Origin: Marinihelvus sp942491555
GTDB lineage: Bacteria > Pseudomonadota > Gammaproteobacteria > Xanthomonadales > SZUA-36
DNA length: 64,000 bases
Direction of reading: 5' to 3'
NCBI GenBank assembly: GCA_942491555.1
Contig: CALOBN010000005.1
Span: forward strand, 1 to 64,000
A program made the translations under genes and the position numbers. Position 1 is the stretch's first letter. Each line of letters begins with the position of its first letter. The notes under the pieces are model-generated. The model was not told where the DNA came from and made no database searches. It saw nothing but the letters and a program-made list of their open reading frames with translations. This document shows, piece after piece, positions 44,178 to 52,328 of the stretch.

Positions 44178-45529
44178 GCCAGCCCGGCAGCCCGATCAAT
44201 GCCCGCGCGGGTGACCTCGGCGAGCCGGGCAATCTCTGATTCATTGATCACGTAGGGCGGCAACCAGTACACCACGTTGCCGATTGGCCGCAGTAAAACA
44301 CCGTGCTCCATGGCGTATTGGTACACCCGCATGCCACGCCGCTCGGTCCAGTCCCAGCCTTTCATCTGGTCCCGGTCGGCGACCATTTCCATGGCCAGAA
44401 TCATGCCGGTTTGCCGTATCTCGCCAACATTGGGATGCTCCTCGAGCTCAGCGACCGACTCGCGCATGAGCTGCGCTGTGCGCCGGTTGTCTGCCAGAAC
44501 CGGGGTCGCGTCAAATAACTCCAGGGTGGCCAGGGCCGCAGCGCAGGCCAGGGCATTACCGGTATAGCTGTGCGAATGCAGGAAGCCGCGCAGGCTCGTG
44601 TAATCGTCATAGAAGGCCTGATACACATGCTCGCTGGTCAGCACAGCCGACATGGGCAGATAACCGCCGGTCAGGCCTTTTGACAGGCACATGAAATCCG
44701 GCGACACCCCGGCCTGTTCACAGGCAAACAGGGTGCCGGTGCGCCCGAAACCCACGGCAATCTCATCCGCAATCATATGCACCCGGTGACGGTCGCAGAC
44801 CTCCCTCAGGCCACGGATCCAGGAAGGCGGGTACATACGCATGCCGCCTGCGCACTGGACCAGGGGCTCGATGATCACGGCGCTGACCTCACCGGGATGC
44901 GCCTTCAGAATATCTTCCAGTTCCGTCAGCTTTTTGGCGGCATGTGCATCGTGATGCTCCGGCGGTATACCGAAACACTCCGGGCTCGGTGCAAACAGCG
45001 ATTTCATCAGCAGCGGCTCATACGCCTCCTTGAAAATTCCCGAGTCGCCGACCGCCAGGGTGCCCAGGGTTTCACCGTGATAGCTGTTGGTGAGGGTGAC
45101 AAAAAGCTTGCGTGAGGTTTCACCCTGGTTCAGCCAATAGTGGTAACTCATTTTCAGGGCAATCTCGACCGCCCCGGACCCCGAATCGGCATAAAAAACG
45201 CGATCCAGATTGGGTGGCGTCAGTGCGACCAGCCGTTCCGCCAGGCGCACGGCCGGCTCATGCGTCACCCCGGCCAGAATCACATGCTCCAGGCTCTGCG
45301 CCTGTCGCGCGATGGCGGCACTGATGTACTCATTGGCATGCCCAAAAAGATTGACCCACCAGGAAGAAATCGCATCGATATAGCGTTTGCCTTCGAAGTC
45401 CTCGAGCCACACACCCTTCGCGCGACGAACCGGCAACAGCGGCAGCCATTCATGGTCTTTCATCTGGGTCGTGGGGTGCCAGAGTACGGCAAGATCGCGC
45501 TCGCGAATGGCGTCGTTGCTAAGGGTCAT
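44174..45529 (-). CDS. bioA: Adenosylmethionine-8-amino-7-oxononanoate aminotransferase
   Basis: A 451-residue PLP enzyme of biotin synthesis that uses SAM as amino donor. N-terminal HPTTQMKDHEWLPLLPV, the substrate-binding ISSWWVNLFGHANEYI, DEIAVGFGRTGTLFACEQ and the PLP lysine in CLSKGLTGGYLPMSA match BioA. The frame is open upstream to 45607, but the family N-terminus fits the ATG at 45529. Other bio genes are not in the window. It diverges from the hisN-like gene, with 50 bases between starts. Confidence 0.95.
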   Translation of the reverse strand: MTLSNDAIRERDLAVLWHPTTQMKDHEWLPLLPVRRAKGVWLEDFEGKRYIDAISSWWVNLFGHANEYISAAIARQAQSLEHVILAGVTHEPAVRLAERLVALTPPNLDRVFYADSGSGAVEIALKMSYHYWLNQGETSRKLFVTLTNSYHGETLGTLAVGDSGIFKEAYEPLLMKSLFAPSPECFGIPPEHHDAHAAKKLTELEDILKAHPGEVSAVIIEPLVQCAGGMRMYPPSWIRGLREVCDRHRVHMIADEIAVGFGRTGTLFACEQAGVSPDFMCLSKGLTGGYLPMSAVLTSEHVYQAFYDDYTSLRGFLHSHSYTGNALACAAALATLELFDATPVLADNRRTAQLMRESVAELEEHPNVGEIRQTGMILAMEMVADRDQMKGWDWTERRGMRVYQYAMEHGVLLRPIGNVVYWLPPYVINESEIARLAEVTRAGIDRAAGLA

Positions 45530-45552
45530 CAGGGTCTCATGCTGTTGGCTTC

Positions 45553-45561
45553 TGCTATCAT
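45553..45561 (+). promoter_or_regulatory. Extended -10 box of the hisN-like operon
   Basis: TGCTATCAT is identical to the extended -10 element of the exonuclease gene. Transcription would start near 45568, about 12 bases before the ATG at 45580. Confidence 0.4.
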
Positions 45562-45579
45562 GGCGAGCGCTATCCGGCC

Positions 45580-46386
45580 ATGCAAGCTGACCATTACATG
45601 AGAGCATTCATCGACACGGCGATTGAGGCAGCAAAAGCTGCCAGCGTACCAATAATGGCGCGCTATCTCGGCAACTTCGATATTGAAATAAAGGCCGACC
45701 AGACCCCCGTGACCATCGCCGACCGGGAGGCTGAACTGGCCATTCGTGCCGTTCTGACCGAGGCCTTTCCGGAGCATGGCATTTATGGCGAGGAATTCGG
45801 CAAGGACCAGCCGGATGCCGAATACCTGTGGCTGGTAGACCCGATCGACGGCACCAAGAGTTTTGTAAAAGGCACCGGCATGTTCTCAACCCAGATCGCG
45901 CTGATGCATGAAGGGGAAATTATCCTGGGTGTCTCCAGCGCACCGGCCATGAATGAGCTGGCCTGGGCGGCCCGGGGCGAAGGCGCCTGGCTGGGCGATC
46001 AGCGCCTTAATATCAGCCGGGTCGAATCGATTGATGAGGCCCAACTCTCCTTTGGCAACCTGGGCTCCATGGCGCGTTGTGCAGATCATTGGGCGGCACT
46101 GGGCCGGGTTGTTGCACGCCTTAACCGTTTGCGGGGTTATGGCGATTTCTATCAATACCATCGCCTGGCGGCCGGACAACTGGATGCGGTGGTCGAATCG
46201 GATGTGAATATTCTCGACATTGCCGCCTTGTCAGTGCTCGTGGAAGAGGCCGGGGGCGTGTTTACGGACCTGGCGGGTCGCCGGCCGGATTTGCAAACCA
46301 CCTCGGTGCTGGCCGCCAACCCTGCTCTGCATGCGGCCTTGCTTGCCGAGCTCGAAGAACCCAAAAATTCACCGGAGTCACTATGA
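45580..46386 (+). CDS. hisN: Inositol monophosphatase family protein, HisN-like
   Basis: A 268-residue member of the lithium-sensitive phosphatase family. The metal-binding motifs are YGEEFGKDQP, LVDPIDGTKSF and, near the C-terminus, DVNILDIAALSVLVEEAGG. The sequence pattern is closer to histidinol-phosphatase HisN than to SuhB or CysQ. It is first in a three-gene run with nudE (ATGA overlap) and cysQ, a group of small phosphohydrolases. ATG 45580 or 45598 could be the start; neither has a clear ribosome site. The HisN activity is inferred. Confidence 0.78.
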   Translation: MQADHYMRAFIDTAIEAAKAASVPIMARYLGNFDIEIKADQTPVTIADREAELAIRAVLTEAFPEHGIYGEEFGKDQPDAEYLWLVDPIDGTKSFVKGTGMFSTQIALMHEGEIILGVSSAPAMNELAWAARGEGAWLGDQRLNISRVESIDEAQLSFGNLGSMARCADHWAALGRVVARLNRLRGYGDFYQYHRLAAGQLDAVVESDVNILDIAALSVLVEEAGGVFTDLAGRRPDLQTTSVLAANPALHAALLAELEEPKNSPESL

Positions 46387-46952
46387 GCCGTCTACCCAAA
46401 ATTCATGACCGGCGCGAGCTCGATCCCGGTGAGATGTTTCGTATCGAGCAAGTAGACCTGGAGTTTGCCAATGGTCAGCGGCGGCGCTTTCAACGACTTA
46501 AGAGCAAGGGTCTGGGCGCTGTTATCGTGGTGCCCTTGCTGGATGACGAAACTGTGCTGCTGGTGCGCGAATATGCGGCCGGACTGCACCACTACGAAAT
46601 GGGCCTGGTAAAAGGCCGCGTGGAAGCCGGTGAGGACATTCTCGAGGCAGCGCAGCGTGAAATGCGTGAAGAAGCCGGCTATGCGGCGCGGCATCTCGAA
46701 GAGCTGACAACCCTGAGCCTGGCGCCCGGCTACATGACACACGTGACGCACGTGGTCCTGGCAAGGGATCTCTATCCCAGCCGCCTGCAGGGCGATGAAC
46801 CCGAAGAAATGGAGGTGATTCCCTGGCCGCTGGCGGACCTGCACGGGCTGACCGCCCGCCCGGACTGCACCGAGGGGCGTACTATCGCCGCGCTCTACAT
46901 CGCCCGCGACTACATTGCCAACCAACCCACAACTGACAAGCAGGCGATCTGA
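46383..46952 (+). CDS. nudE: ADP compounds hydrolase NudE
   Basis: A 189-residue Nudix hydrolase. The Nudix box is GRVEAGEDILEAAQREMREEAG, and the family continues with LSLAPGYMTHVTHVVLARDL. These segments and the context next to cysQ match NudE, which hydrolyses ADP-ribose, Ap3A and NADH. Its start overlaps the stop of the hisN-like gene and it lies two bases before cysQ, so the three are co-translated. Confidence 0.9.
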   Translation: MSRLPKIHDRRELDPGEMFRIEQVDLEFANGQRRRFQRLKSKGLGAVIVVPLLDDETVLLVREYAAGLHHYEMGLVKGRVEAGEDILEAAQREMREEAGYAARHLEELTTLSLAPGYMTHVTHVVLARDLYPSRLQGDEPEEMEVIPWPLADLHGLTARPDCTEGRTIAALYIARDYIANQPTTDKQAI

Positions 46953-46954
46953 GC

Positions 46955-47758
46955 ATGGAACTCACCGCACTGCTATCAGGACTGGTGCAGCTTTCGCGGC
47001 GGGCCGGCGATGCCATCATGGACGTCTACCAGCGGGACTTTGACGTGGTCACCAAGGATGACAACTCGCCGCTCACCAAGGCCGACCTGGCCAGTCACAA
47101 GGTGATCACCCGGGCGCTGGCTGAACTGACACCGGACATACCGGTGCTTTCAGAAGAGTCTGACCATATTCCGGCCGCTGAGCGCCTTTCCTGGAAACGT
47201 TACTGGCTTATCGACCCACTCGATGGCACCAAGGAATTTATCAACCGCAACGGTGAGTTCACCGTCAATATCGCGTTGATTGATACGCACCGCCCAAGGC
47301 TTGGCATCGTTCACGTTCCGGCGCGCCAGACCACCTATTTCGGCGTGGTCGGTGAAGGCGCCTGGCTACAGGATGGCTCGGAACCCGCACGGCGCATACA
47401 GACACGTCAGCCTGCTGCCGATATCCCGGTGGTGGTTGGCAGCCGCTCGCATGCCAACCCGGCGCTGCAAGCCTGCCTGGCGCCCATCGGCGCGCATGAC
47501 ATGATCAGCATGGGCAGTTCCCTGAAATTCTGCCGGGTGGCCGAAGGGTCTGCGGATCTGTATCCGCGCCTGGGACCCACCTCGGAGTGGGACACAGCCG
47601 CGGCCCAGGCCGTGGTAGAGGCAGCCGGTGGCCAGGTGGTCACCCTGGACGGCAAAGCCCTGGCCTACAACACCAGGGAAGACATCCTGAACCCCTGGTT
47701 TATCGTTCTGGGAGACCCCGGGGCGGGCTGGATGGAGCGCCTAAATCTGTCGGTCTGA
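46955..47758 (+). CDS. cysQ: 3'(2'),5'-bisphosphate nucleotidase
   Basis: A 267-residue phosphatase that removes 3'-phosphoadenosine 5'-phosphate formed during sulfate assimilation. Metal-binding motifs are LSEESDHIP, LIDPLDGTKEFINRNGEFTV and, near the end, SEWDTAAAQAVVEAAGG. The GTKEFI form is characteristic of CysQ and differs from the hisN-like paralog two genes upstream. It converges with hemJ across a 41-base gap with a small hairpin. Confidence 0.94.
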   Translation: MELTALLSGLVQLSRRAGDAIMDVYQRDFDVVTKDDNSPLTKADLASHKVITRALAELTPDIPVLSEESDHIPAAERLSWKRYWLIDPLDGTKEFINRNGEFTVNIALIDTHRPRLGIVHVPARQTTYFGVVGEGAWLQDGSEPARRIQTRQPAADIPVVVGSRSHANPALQACLAPIGAHDMISMGSSLKFCRVAEGSADLYPRLGPTSEWDTAAAQAVVEAAGGQVVTLDGKALAYNTREDILNPWFIVLGDPGAGWMERLNLSV

Positions 47759-47773
47759 ATCTCCAGACCTGGA

Positions 47774-47792
47774 CCTGTGGCGGACCCACAGG
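47774..47792. other. Hairpin between convergent cysQ and hemJ
   Basis: CCTGTGG and CCACAGG form a perfect 7-bp stem with a 5-base loop in the 41-base convergent gap. There is no T tract on either side, so any terminator function is only suggested. Confidence 0.3.
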
Positions 47793-47799
47793 GTGCGCG

Positions 47800-48216
47800 T
47801 CAGAACGGTTTCAGAATGGCCAGCAACACGATAGCGATCAGGAACAGCACCGGAACCTCGTTGAACCAACGATAAAAGACATGACCGCGGCGATTCTCAT
47901 CCCGCGCGAAGGTGCCAACCATGCGCCAGCACCAGATGTGATAAGCGACCAGGATAAGCACCAGGGTCAATTTGGCATGCAACCAGCCCATCTGCAGCCA
48001 GGCCGGGGTCTGCACGATCAGGGCGATACCAAACAGCCAGGTCAGCGCACCGCCCAGATTCATCATGATCATCAGCTTGCGCTCCATCACCTTGAGCGTA
48101 GCGGAGGTGCCGGCATCGTCTGTCATCGCGTGGTAGACGAACAGCCTCGGCAAATAGAACAGGCCGGCGAACCAGGTGACCATAAAGATAATATGAAAAG
48201 CCTTTAACCAGAGCAT
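47800..48216 (-). CDS. hemJ: Protoporphyrinogen oxidase HemJ
   Basis: A 138-residue integral membrane protein (UPF0093/HemJ) that oxidises protoporphyrinogen IX in heme synthesis in bacteria lacking HemG/HemY. It has four hydrophobic helices. The first has the conserved His in LKAFHIIFMVTWFAGLFYLP, and the third holds HAKLTLVLILVAYHIWC. The length matches the family. It is monocistronic, with the 910-base repeat region upstream. Confidence 0.92.
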   Translation of the reverse strand: MLWLKAFHIIFMVTWFAGLFYLPRLFVYHAMTDDAGTSATLKVMERKLMIMMNLGGALTWLFGIALIVQTPAWLQMGWLHAKLTLVLILVAYHIWCWRMVGTFARDENRRGHVFYRWFNEVPVLFLIAIVLLAILKPF

Positions 48217-48297
48217 GAGCGGTTCCTGAAGTTAGCGACGGCAGTTTAACGATGGGCTATGCATGTGTCACGGAGGTTTGTTCGGGGCTTTGTTGGC

Positions 48298-48505
48298 GGT
48301 TGTGGTGGGGTGTCGGGTTGTGGCCGGCCGGGCGTTCGGCCTGCGGCTTCCCTCAGTTCCCTTCGCTTGGCGGGGTCGGCTGCACAAATCATCCTGATTT
48401 GGGCAGCCTCATTTCGCCATCCCTGGCGAAATGACCCCGGTCGCTGCGGCTCCTTCGGCTCAAGCCCCTAATTGGCCGTCCACAACCCGACACCCCACCA
48501 CAACC
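48298..48505. repeat. Structured repeat element, copy 1 (208 bp)
   Basis: The element is bounded by 26-bp perfect inverted repeats (48298-48323 and 48480-48505, core GGGGTGTCGGGTT), with five further pairs inside after one mismatch. Inside is GGCTGC/GCAGCC enclosing AAATCA-TCC-TGATTT, and next to it ATTTCGCCA/TGGCGAAAT with a four-base loop. GGGGTC and GACCCC can close the pair of hairpins. It could fold as a branched structure in DNA or RNA. It has no coding evidence. A diverged inverted copy follows at 48768-48994. Confidence 0.8.
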
Positions 48506-48767
48506 TGCATCCCGGCCACCGGACTTACCTTCCCTCCACCTGAAGCCCGGTCAGAACGGTCTTACCTTTACCCCCTCCCTCGCAGGCGGGCTTAACCCTT
48601 ACCTTCCAACCTCACGGGAATTCGAATGGATCGATACAGCCAGCAAAGGGGCAGGAAGAGGGTCAGTTCACAGGGGGGAGGTAAAGGTAAGGAGGCGTGG
48701 GCGGTATGGGGATGAGTGTGTTGGGGGTAATGCAGTATCGAGGACGGTTTTGACTTTTTACGATGCA
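48506..48767. other. Non-coding spacer between the two inverted repeat copies
   Basis: The segment has no convincing gene. CTTACCTT recurs at 48524, 48561 and 48598, each 37 bases apart. The sequence at 48561-48578 (CTTACCTTTACCCCC...) is matched in inverted form at 48673-48691. These arms continue the palindromic arrangement of the flanking repeats. A 93-codon minus-strand frame is open across 48592-48873 but has low-complexity composition. Confidence 0.5.
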
Positions 48768-48994
48768 GGGGTGGGCGCTGGGGTGTCGGGTTCCGGGCCA
48801 TTAAGGCTTGAGCCGAGAGAGATGGAGCGACTGGGGTTATTTCGCCACCGGTCGAGAGACTGGCCTGGGCCAAGGCGAAATAAGGTCACCCAAATCAGGA
48901 TGATTTGTGTGACCGACCCCACCAAGCGGAATCGAACGAGGGAAGCCGAAGGCCGAAAGCCAGGCCCGGAACCCGACACCCCGGCGACCACCCC
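48768..48994. repeat. Structured repeat element, copy 2 (227 bp, inverted)
   Basis: This is a diverged copy of the 48298-48505 element in the opposite orientation. Its terminal inverted repeats are about 32 bases with two mismatches and share the core GGGGTGTCGGGTT. On the minus strand ACAAATCATCCTGATTTGGG is identical to copy 1, but the enclosing stem is GGTCAC/GTGACC instead of GGCTGC/GCAGCC, so both sides changed together. The ATTTCGCC/GGCGAAAT stem is kept with a larger loop. No gene is evident. Confidence 0.8.
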
Positions 48995-49090
48995 GGTCAC
49001 AAGAACTCTAAAACACCATCATGCACGCAGAAGCGCTAGTAACTGCCTTGCTCCTGCACATCGTAAGCGGTCTTTAAAAGAGCGCGCTGA

Positions 49091-49119
49091 TTGAAATTGT
49101 CGGCGCTTGGCGTCATATT
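49091..49119 (+). promoter_or_regulatory. Putative sigma-70 promoter of erpA
   Basis: TTGAAA (49091-49096) and CATATT (49114-49119) are separated by exactly 17 bases. The predicted start is at about 49126, immediately before the ATG at 49127, and there is no ribosome site, suggesting a leaderless mRNA. Confidence 0.45.
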
Positions 49120-49126
49120 GCAGCCT

Positions 49127-49486
49127 ATGGAAACTTTGAACACGACTGCCGGAACACCCCCGCCGATGGGCTTTACCGATGCCGCTGCCCGCAAGGTCAT
49201 GGAATTGATCATGGAGGAGGCTAATCCGGAGCTCAAGTTGCGTGTGTACATTTCCGGTGGTGGCTGTTCGGGTTTCCAGTACGGGTTCACTTTCGACGAG
49301 GAAAGTGATGATGACGATATCAAGGTTGTGAATGATGGCGTCACGCTGGTGGTTGACCCGATGAGTTTCCAGTACCTGATGGGCGCGGAGGTGGATTACA
49401 CCGAAAGCCTGCAGGGTGCCCAATTCGTGATCCGTAACCCCAACGCCAGCACCACCTGCGGCTGTGGGTCTTCGTTCTCCGTTTAA
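49127..49486 (+). CDS. erpA: Iron-sulfur cluster insertion protein ErpA
   Basis: A 119-residue A-type Fe-S carrier that delivers clusters to enzymes such as IspG. The three conserved cysteines are in SGGGCSGFQYGF and the C-terminal TTCGCGSSFSV. The central VVDPMSFQYLMGAEVDY is typical of ErpA. ATG 49127 is used; an upstream TTG at 49091 is the -35 element of the likely promoter. It is followed after three bases by nudC. Confidence 0.95.
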   Translation: METLNTTAGTPPPMGFTDAAARKVMELIMEEANPELKLRVYISGGGCSGFQYGFTFDEESDDDDIKVVNDGVTLVVDPMSFQYLMGAEVDYTESLQGAQFVIRNPNASTTCGCGSSFSV

Positions 49487-49489
49487 ACC

Positions 49490-50482
49490 ATGCCCCTGAG
49501 CATTGACCGGTTCTCGCGCTCCAGGCGCAACCGTTTCACATCCGTACGCCTGGACCGCCTGGTCGAACGGCGTGATGACGCGGCGTGGTTAGCGTCAGCG
49601 TTGGTTGATGCCGACGCCCACTACGTGCCCCTGTGGCGCAGTCGCAGCCTGCTGGACCATACCGGGGACGGGACTACCGCGGTTTATCTGCGCCCCGGCG
49701 AACTGGATGAGCTGGACCTGATTCAGCCTCCCACCCTGCTCGGCACGGATGACAAGCGCACCTACTTCGCCGTCTCGGTTACTGACGCCCAGCGCGATGC
49801 GATCCTGCAGGCGAGACAGCATGCGGAATTTGCCAATCTGCGCCTCTCGTCGATTGATATGGATGCCAAGCATGCCGGCATCCTGGCCTACGCCAAAGCG
49901 CTGCACTACTGGCAACACCGGCATCTCTTTTGCGGTGTCTGCGGAAACCCCAACCTGCTGCGCTCGGCGGGCCACCGCATGGTATGCAGCAACGAGGAGT
50001 GCGCCCGGGTCTCCTTCCCGCGTATCGATCCGGCCATCATTGTGCTTGTGACTCATGGGGACGCCTGCCTGCTGGGTCGCAGCCCGAACTGGCCGGCGAA
50101 GCGTTTTTCCACGCTGGCGGGCTTTGTGGAGCCCGGCGAAAGTCTTGAGGACGCAGTTGTGCGGGAAGTCTTCGAAGAGTCCAGTGTTACCCTGCAGGAC
50201 ATCCGCTACGTTTCATCCCAACCCTGGCCGTTTCCGGCATCAAGCATGTGCGGCTTCTACGCAGAAGCCACGAGCCGCGACTGCGCCACGTCCGATGAGC
50301 TCGAAGAGCTGCTCTGGTTTAATCCGGCGGAGCTGACCCGGGCCGTGCTCGATGGCGACGTTCTGTTGTCGGCGCCAGTGTCAATTGCCTTTCAACTGCT
50401 GGCGGAATGGTTTCGCAAGCAGGGTGGTGGTGACCTGGAGGAGATCAACCGCCAGGCGCGTGAGGCCAGAGCGCGCTTCTGA
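49490..50482 (+). CDS. nudC: NAD(H) diphosphatase NudC
   Basis: A 330-residue Nudix enzyme that splits NADH and removes NAD caps from RNA. An N-terminal domain of ~130 residues precedes a four-cysteine zinc ribbon (CGVCG, then CSNEEC). The Nudix box is GFVEPGESLEDAVVREVFEE, and the diagnostic SQPWPFPASSMC follows it. The length is longer than E. coli NudC (257) because of the N-terminal part, as in many non-enteric homologs. It is probably co-transcribed with erpA. Confidence 0.94.
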   Translation: MPLSIDRFSRSRRNRFTSVRLDRLVERRDDAAWLASALVDADAHYVPLWRSRSLLDHTGDGTTAVYLRPGELDELDLIQPPTLLGTDDKRTYFAVSVTDAQRDAILQARQHAEFANLRLSSIDMDAKHAGILAYAKALHYWQHRHLFCGVCGNPNLLRSAGHRMVCSNEECARVSFPRIDPAIIVLVTHGDACLLGRSPNWPAKRFSTLAGFVEPGESLEDAVVREVFEESSVTLQDIRYVSSQPWPFPASSMCGFYAEATSRDCATSDELEELLWFNPAELTRAVLDGDVLLSAPVSIAFQLLAEWFRKQGGGDLEEINRQAREARARF

Positions 50483-50499
50483 ACATAGCCGAACCATCC

Positions 50500-50508
50500 T
50501 GCTAGAAT
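50500..50508 (+). promoter_or_regulatory. Extended -10 box of ampE
   Basis: TGCTAGAAT lies 39 bases before the ampE ATG. A GGGGAAAA ribosome site precedes the start codon, so this transcript would have a normal leader. Confidence 0.35.
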
Positions 50509-50547
50509 CCCTGCTATCGGCCGCATCGCCGGCCCGGGGAAAACCGC

Positions 50548-51426
50548 ATGACCATTATTGCCATCCTGCTCGCCTTTGCCCTGGTCTATTTTATTCCTGA
50601 CCTGGGGCGCCTGCATCGCTTCGAGTGGCTGAAAAGCTTCTGCGCCAGCTGTAACAAGTCCCTGGCCTGGCTACCCGGTTGGGCGGGCATCACGGGGTTC
50701 CTGTTTTTCATTCTTCTGCCGCTGCTGCTGGTGGGTCTGTTGGAAAGCGTGGCGCACGGATTGCTTGGCTTGCTTGGCGGATTCGGGCTATCAGTGCTTG
50801 TCCTGGTCTATACCTTTGGTCCACATGATCTGGATAAAGATATCGAGGCCATCATCCACGCCGATGATGACGCGGCCCAGACCCGGGCAATGCAGAACCT
50901 GCTCGGCAGTTGCCCTGCGGATGACAAAACCTGCATGGCAGAGGCTGTAGAGGCCGTATTCCGTGAGGCCCTGGAGCGCTGGTTCGGAACCATTTTCTGG
51001 TTTGCCGTCCTGGGTATATATGGCGCCGTTCTGTACCGCCTGACGGACCGCATTACCGAGGGTGACATTGAAATGCCGGAAGGTCAGCAGGCCCTGTTTC
51101 GGCGGTTGCGCCAGGTGCTGGAGTGGCCGGTTGCCCAGTTAATGACCCTGTCACTGGCCATCGCCACAGACTTTGATTCTGTGCACAAGGCCTGGCGTAA
51201 ATACCATGATGAGCAGGGCCATGGCCTGTTTGAGGGCAATAATGGCTTCCTGACCGCCGCTGCCCAGCAAATCGTGCTCAGCGGGCAAGCCGCCCGGGAT
51301 GGCTACGCGGACCAGCTGTCCGGGCCACTGGCCTGTCTGCGCCAGGCCATGGATCTCATCTGGCGGATTCTGGGCGTCTGGCTGACCGTCCTGGCCCTGT
51401 TGCTGTTGATCGACGTCGTGGCATGA
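50548..51426 (+). CDS. ampE: AmpE-like regulatory membrane protein
   Basis: A 292-residue inner-membrane protein of the AmpE/CobD-like family. Hydrophobic segments occur near residues 1-17, 45-90, 150-170 and 270-290. A cytoplasmic segment YTFGPHDLDKDIEAIIHADD is characteristic of AmpE. AmpE was described as a putative signal transducer in beta-lactamase induction. The neighbouring ampD is not present here, but the recycling genes anmK and ampG are a few kilobases away. It overlaps btuF by four bases. Confidence 0.82.
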   Translation: MTIIAILLAFALVYFIPDLGRLHRFEWLKSFCASCNKSLAWLPGWAGITGFLFFILLPLLLVGLLESVAHGLLGLLGGFGLSVLVLVYTFGPHDLDKDIEAIIHADDDAAQTRAMQNLLGSCPADDKTCMAEAVEAVFREALERWFGTIFWFAVLGIYGAVLYRLTDRITEGDIEMPEGQQALFRRLRQVLEWPVAQLMTLSLAIATDFDSVHKAWRKYHDEQGHGLFEGNNGFLTAAAQQIVLSGQAARDGYADQLSGPLACLRQAMDLIWRILGVWLTVLALLLLIDVVA

Positions 51427-52328
51427 ACAGGGCGGCGATCCTGGCCGTCATGGTCGCCTCATGTCCCGGTTTCACCCAGGCTGCAGCACTGTCGTTGCCC
51501 CAGCATGCAGGCGATGAGCTGCTTCTGGAACAGCCGGCACAACGGATCATCACGCTGGCACCCCACCTTGCCGAGCTGGTCTATCTTGCCGGTGCCGGCG
51601 ACCGCATGATGGCAACCGTCGCCTACAGCAACTATCCGCAGGCCGCGGAAGAGCTGCCACGTATCGGTGATGCCTTTCGCTTTGACCTGGAACAGATCAT
51701 GGCCTTGCAGCCGGACCTGGTGATTGCCTGGGATTCAGGCAATCCCGAGGCTGCCATCAGCGGCCTCGAGGCACTTGGTCTGCCCGTTTGGAGAACCGAG
51801 ATACGTACCATCGGAGACATGGCCTCCTTGCTCCGCGAGATCGGCATCGCGACCGGCCAGGATACGCAACCCCAGGCCCTGGCCATTGAAGAGCGCTGGA
51901 ATGAAATTCAGGCACAATTTGCCGGTCGACCGACCGTGAGTTATTTCTACCAGGTGGCCGAACGCCCGCTTTTCACCGTCAACGGTCAGCACCTGATCAG
52001 CCAGGGACTCGGCGCCTGTGGCGCGCAAAATGTGTTCGAGGACTTGCCCAGCCTGGCTCCACAGATCAACCCGGAAGCGGTTCTGCAGGCGGATCCGGAT
52101 GTGTTATTTGCCGGGCGTGTGGCGGCAGAAGATGAACCCCTGGTCCATTGGCGCAGTTGGCCCGGGCTTGCCGCGGTCAACAATGAAGCGCTTTTCTATC
52201 TGCCGGCGGACCTGATTAACCGGGCCACGCCGCGCCTGCTGGATGCCGTCGAGATCGCCTGCGCCTTACTGGATGAGTACCGTTCCGGATTCCTGCCAAA
52301 CGGTCAGGCCGGCTCGAACAGCTCGTAA
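51423..52328 (+). CDS. btuF: Periplasmic cobalamin-binding protein (BtuF-like)
   Basis: A 301-residue ABC-transporter substrate-binding protein of the helical-backbone metal-receptor class. A signal peptide of ~21 residues ends in TQAAA. RIITLAPHLAELVYLAGAGD opens the domain, and the DLVIAWDSGNP and PTVSYFYQVAERPL segments follow the BtuF pattern. No BtuC/BtuD genes are adjacent, so specificity for cobalamin is inferred from family similarity. Its start overlaps ampE; its end overlaps the convergent MTH1-like gene by 25 bases. Confidence 0.78.
   Translation: MNRAAILAVMVASCPGFTQAAALSLPQHAGDELLLEQPAQRIITLAPHLAELVYLAGAGDRMMATVAYSNYPQAAEELPRIGDAFRFDLEQIMALQPDLVIAWDSGNPEAAISGLEALGLPVWRTEIRTIGDMASLLREIGIATGQDTQPQALAIEERWNEIQAQFAGRPTVSYFYQVAERPLFTVNGQHLISQGLGACGAQNVFEDLPSLAPQINPEAVLQADPDVLFAGRVAAEDEPLVHWRSWPGLAAVNNEALFYLPADLINRATPRLLDAVEIACALLDEYRSGFLPNGQAGSNSS

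Noticed and set aside
48524..48606. Three motifs at 37-base spacing as a possible CRISPR array
   Set aside because: Only about eight bases are shared per unit, the intervening sequences are not separate spacers, and there are no cas genes.
48592..48873. Minus-strand open frame of 93 codons across the repeat spacer
   Set aside because: The product is low complexity (PPLHRKKSKPSS, HPHTAHASLPLPPP), extends into the structured repeat copy 2 and has no ribosome site or homologous look.
48750..49094. Plus-strand open frame of 114 codons over repeat copy 2
   Set aside because: It follows the inverted repeat on both sides; the product is a Pro/Arg-rich shadow of the repeat sequence.
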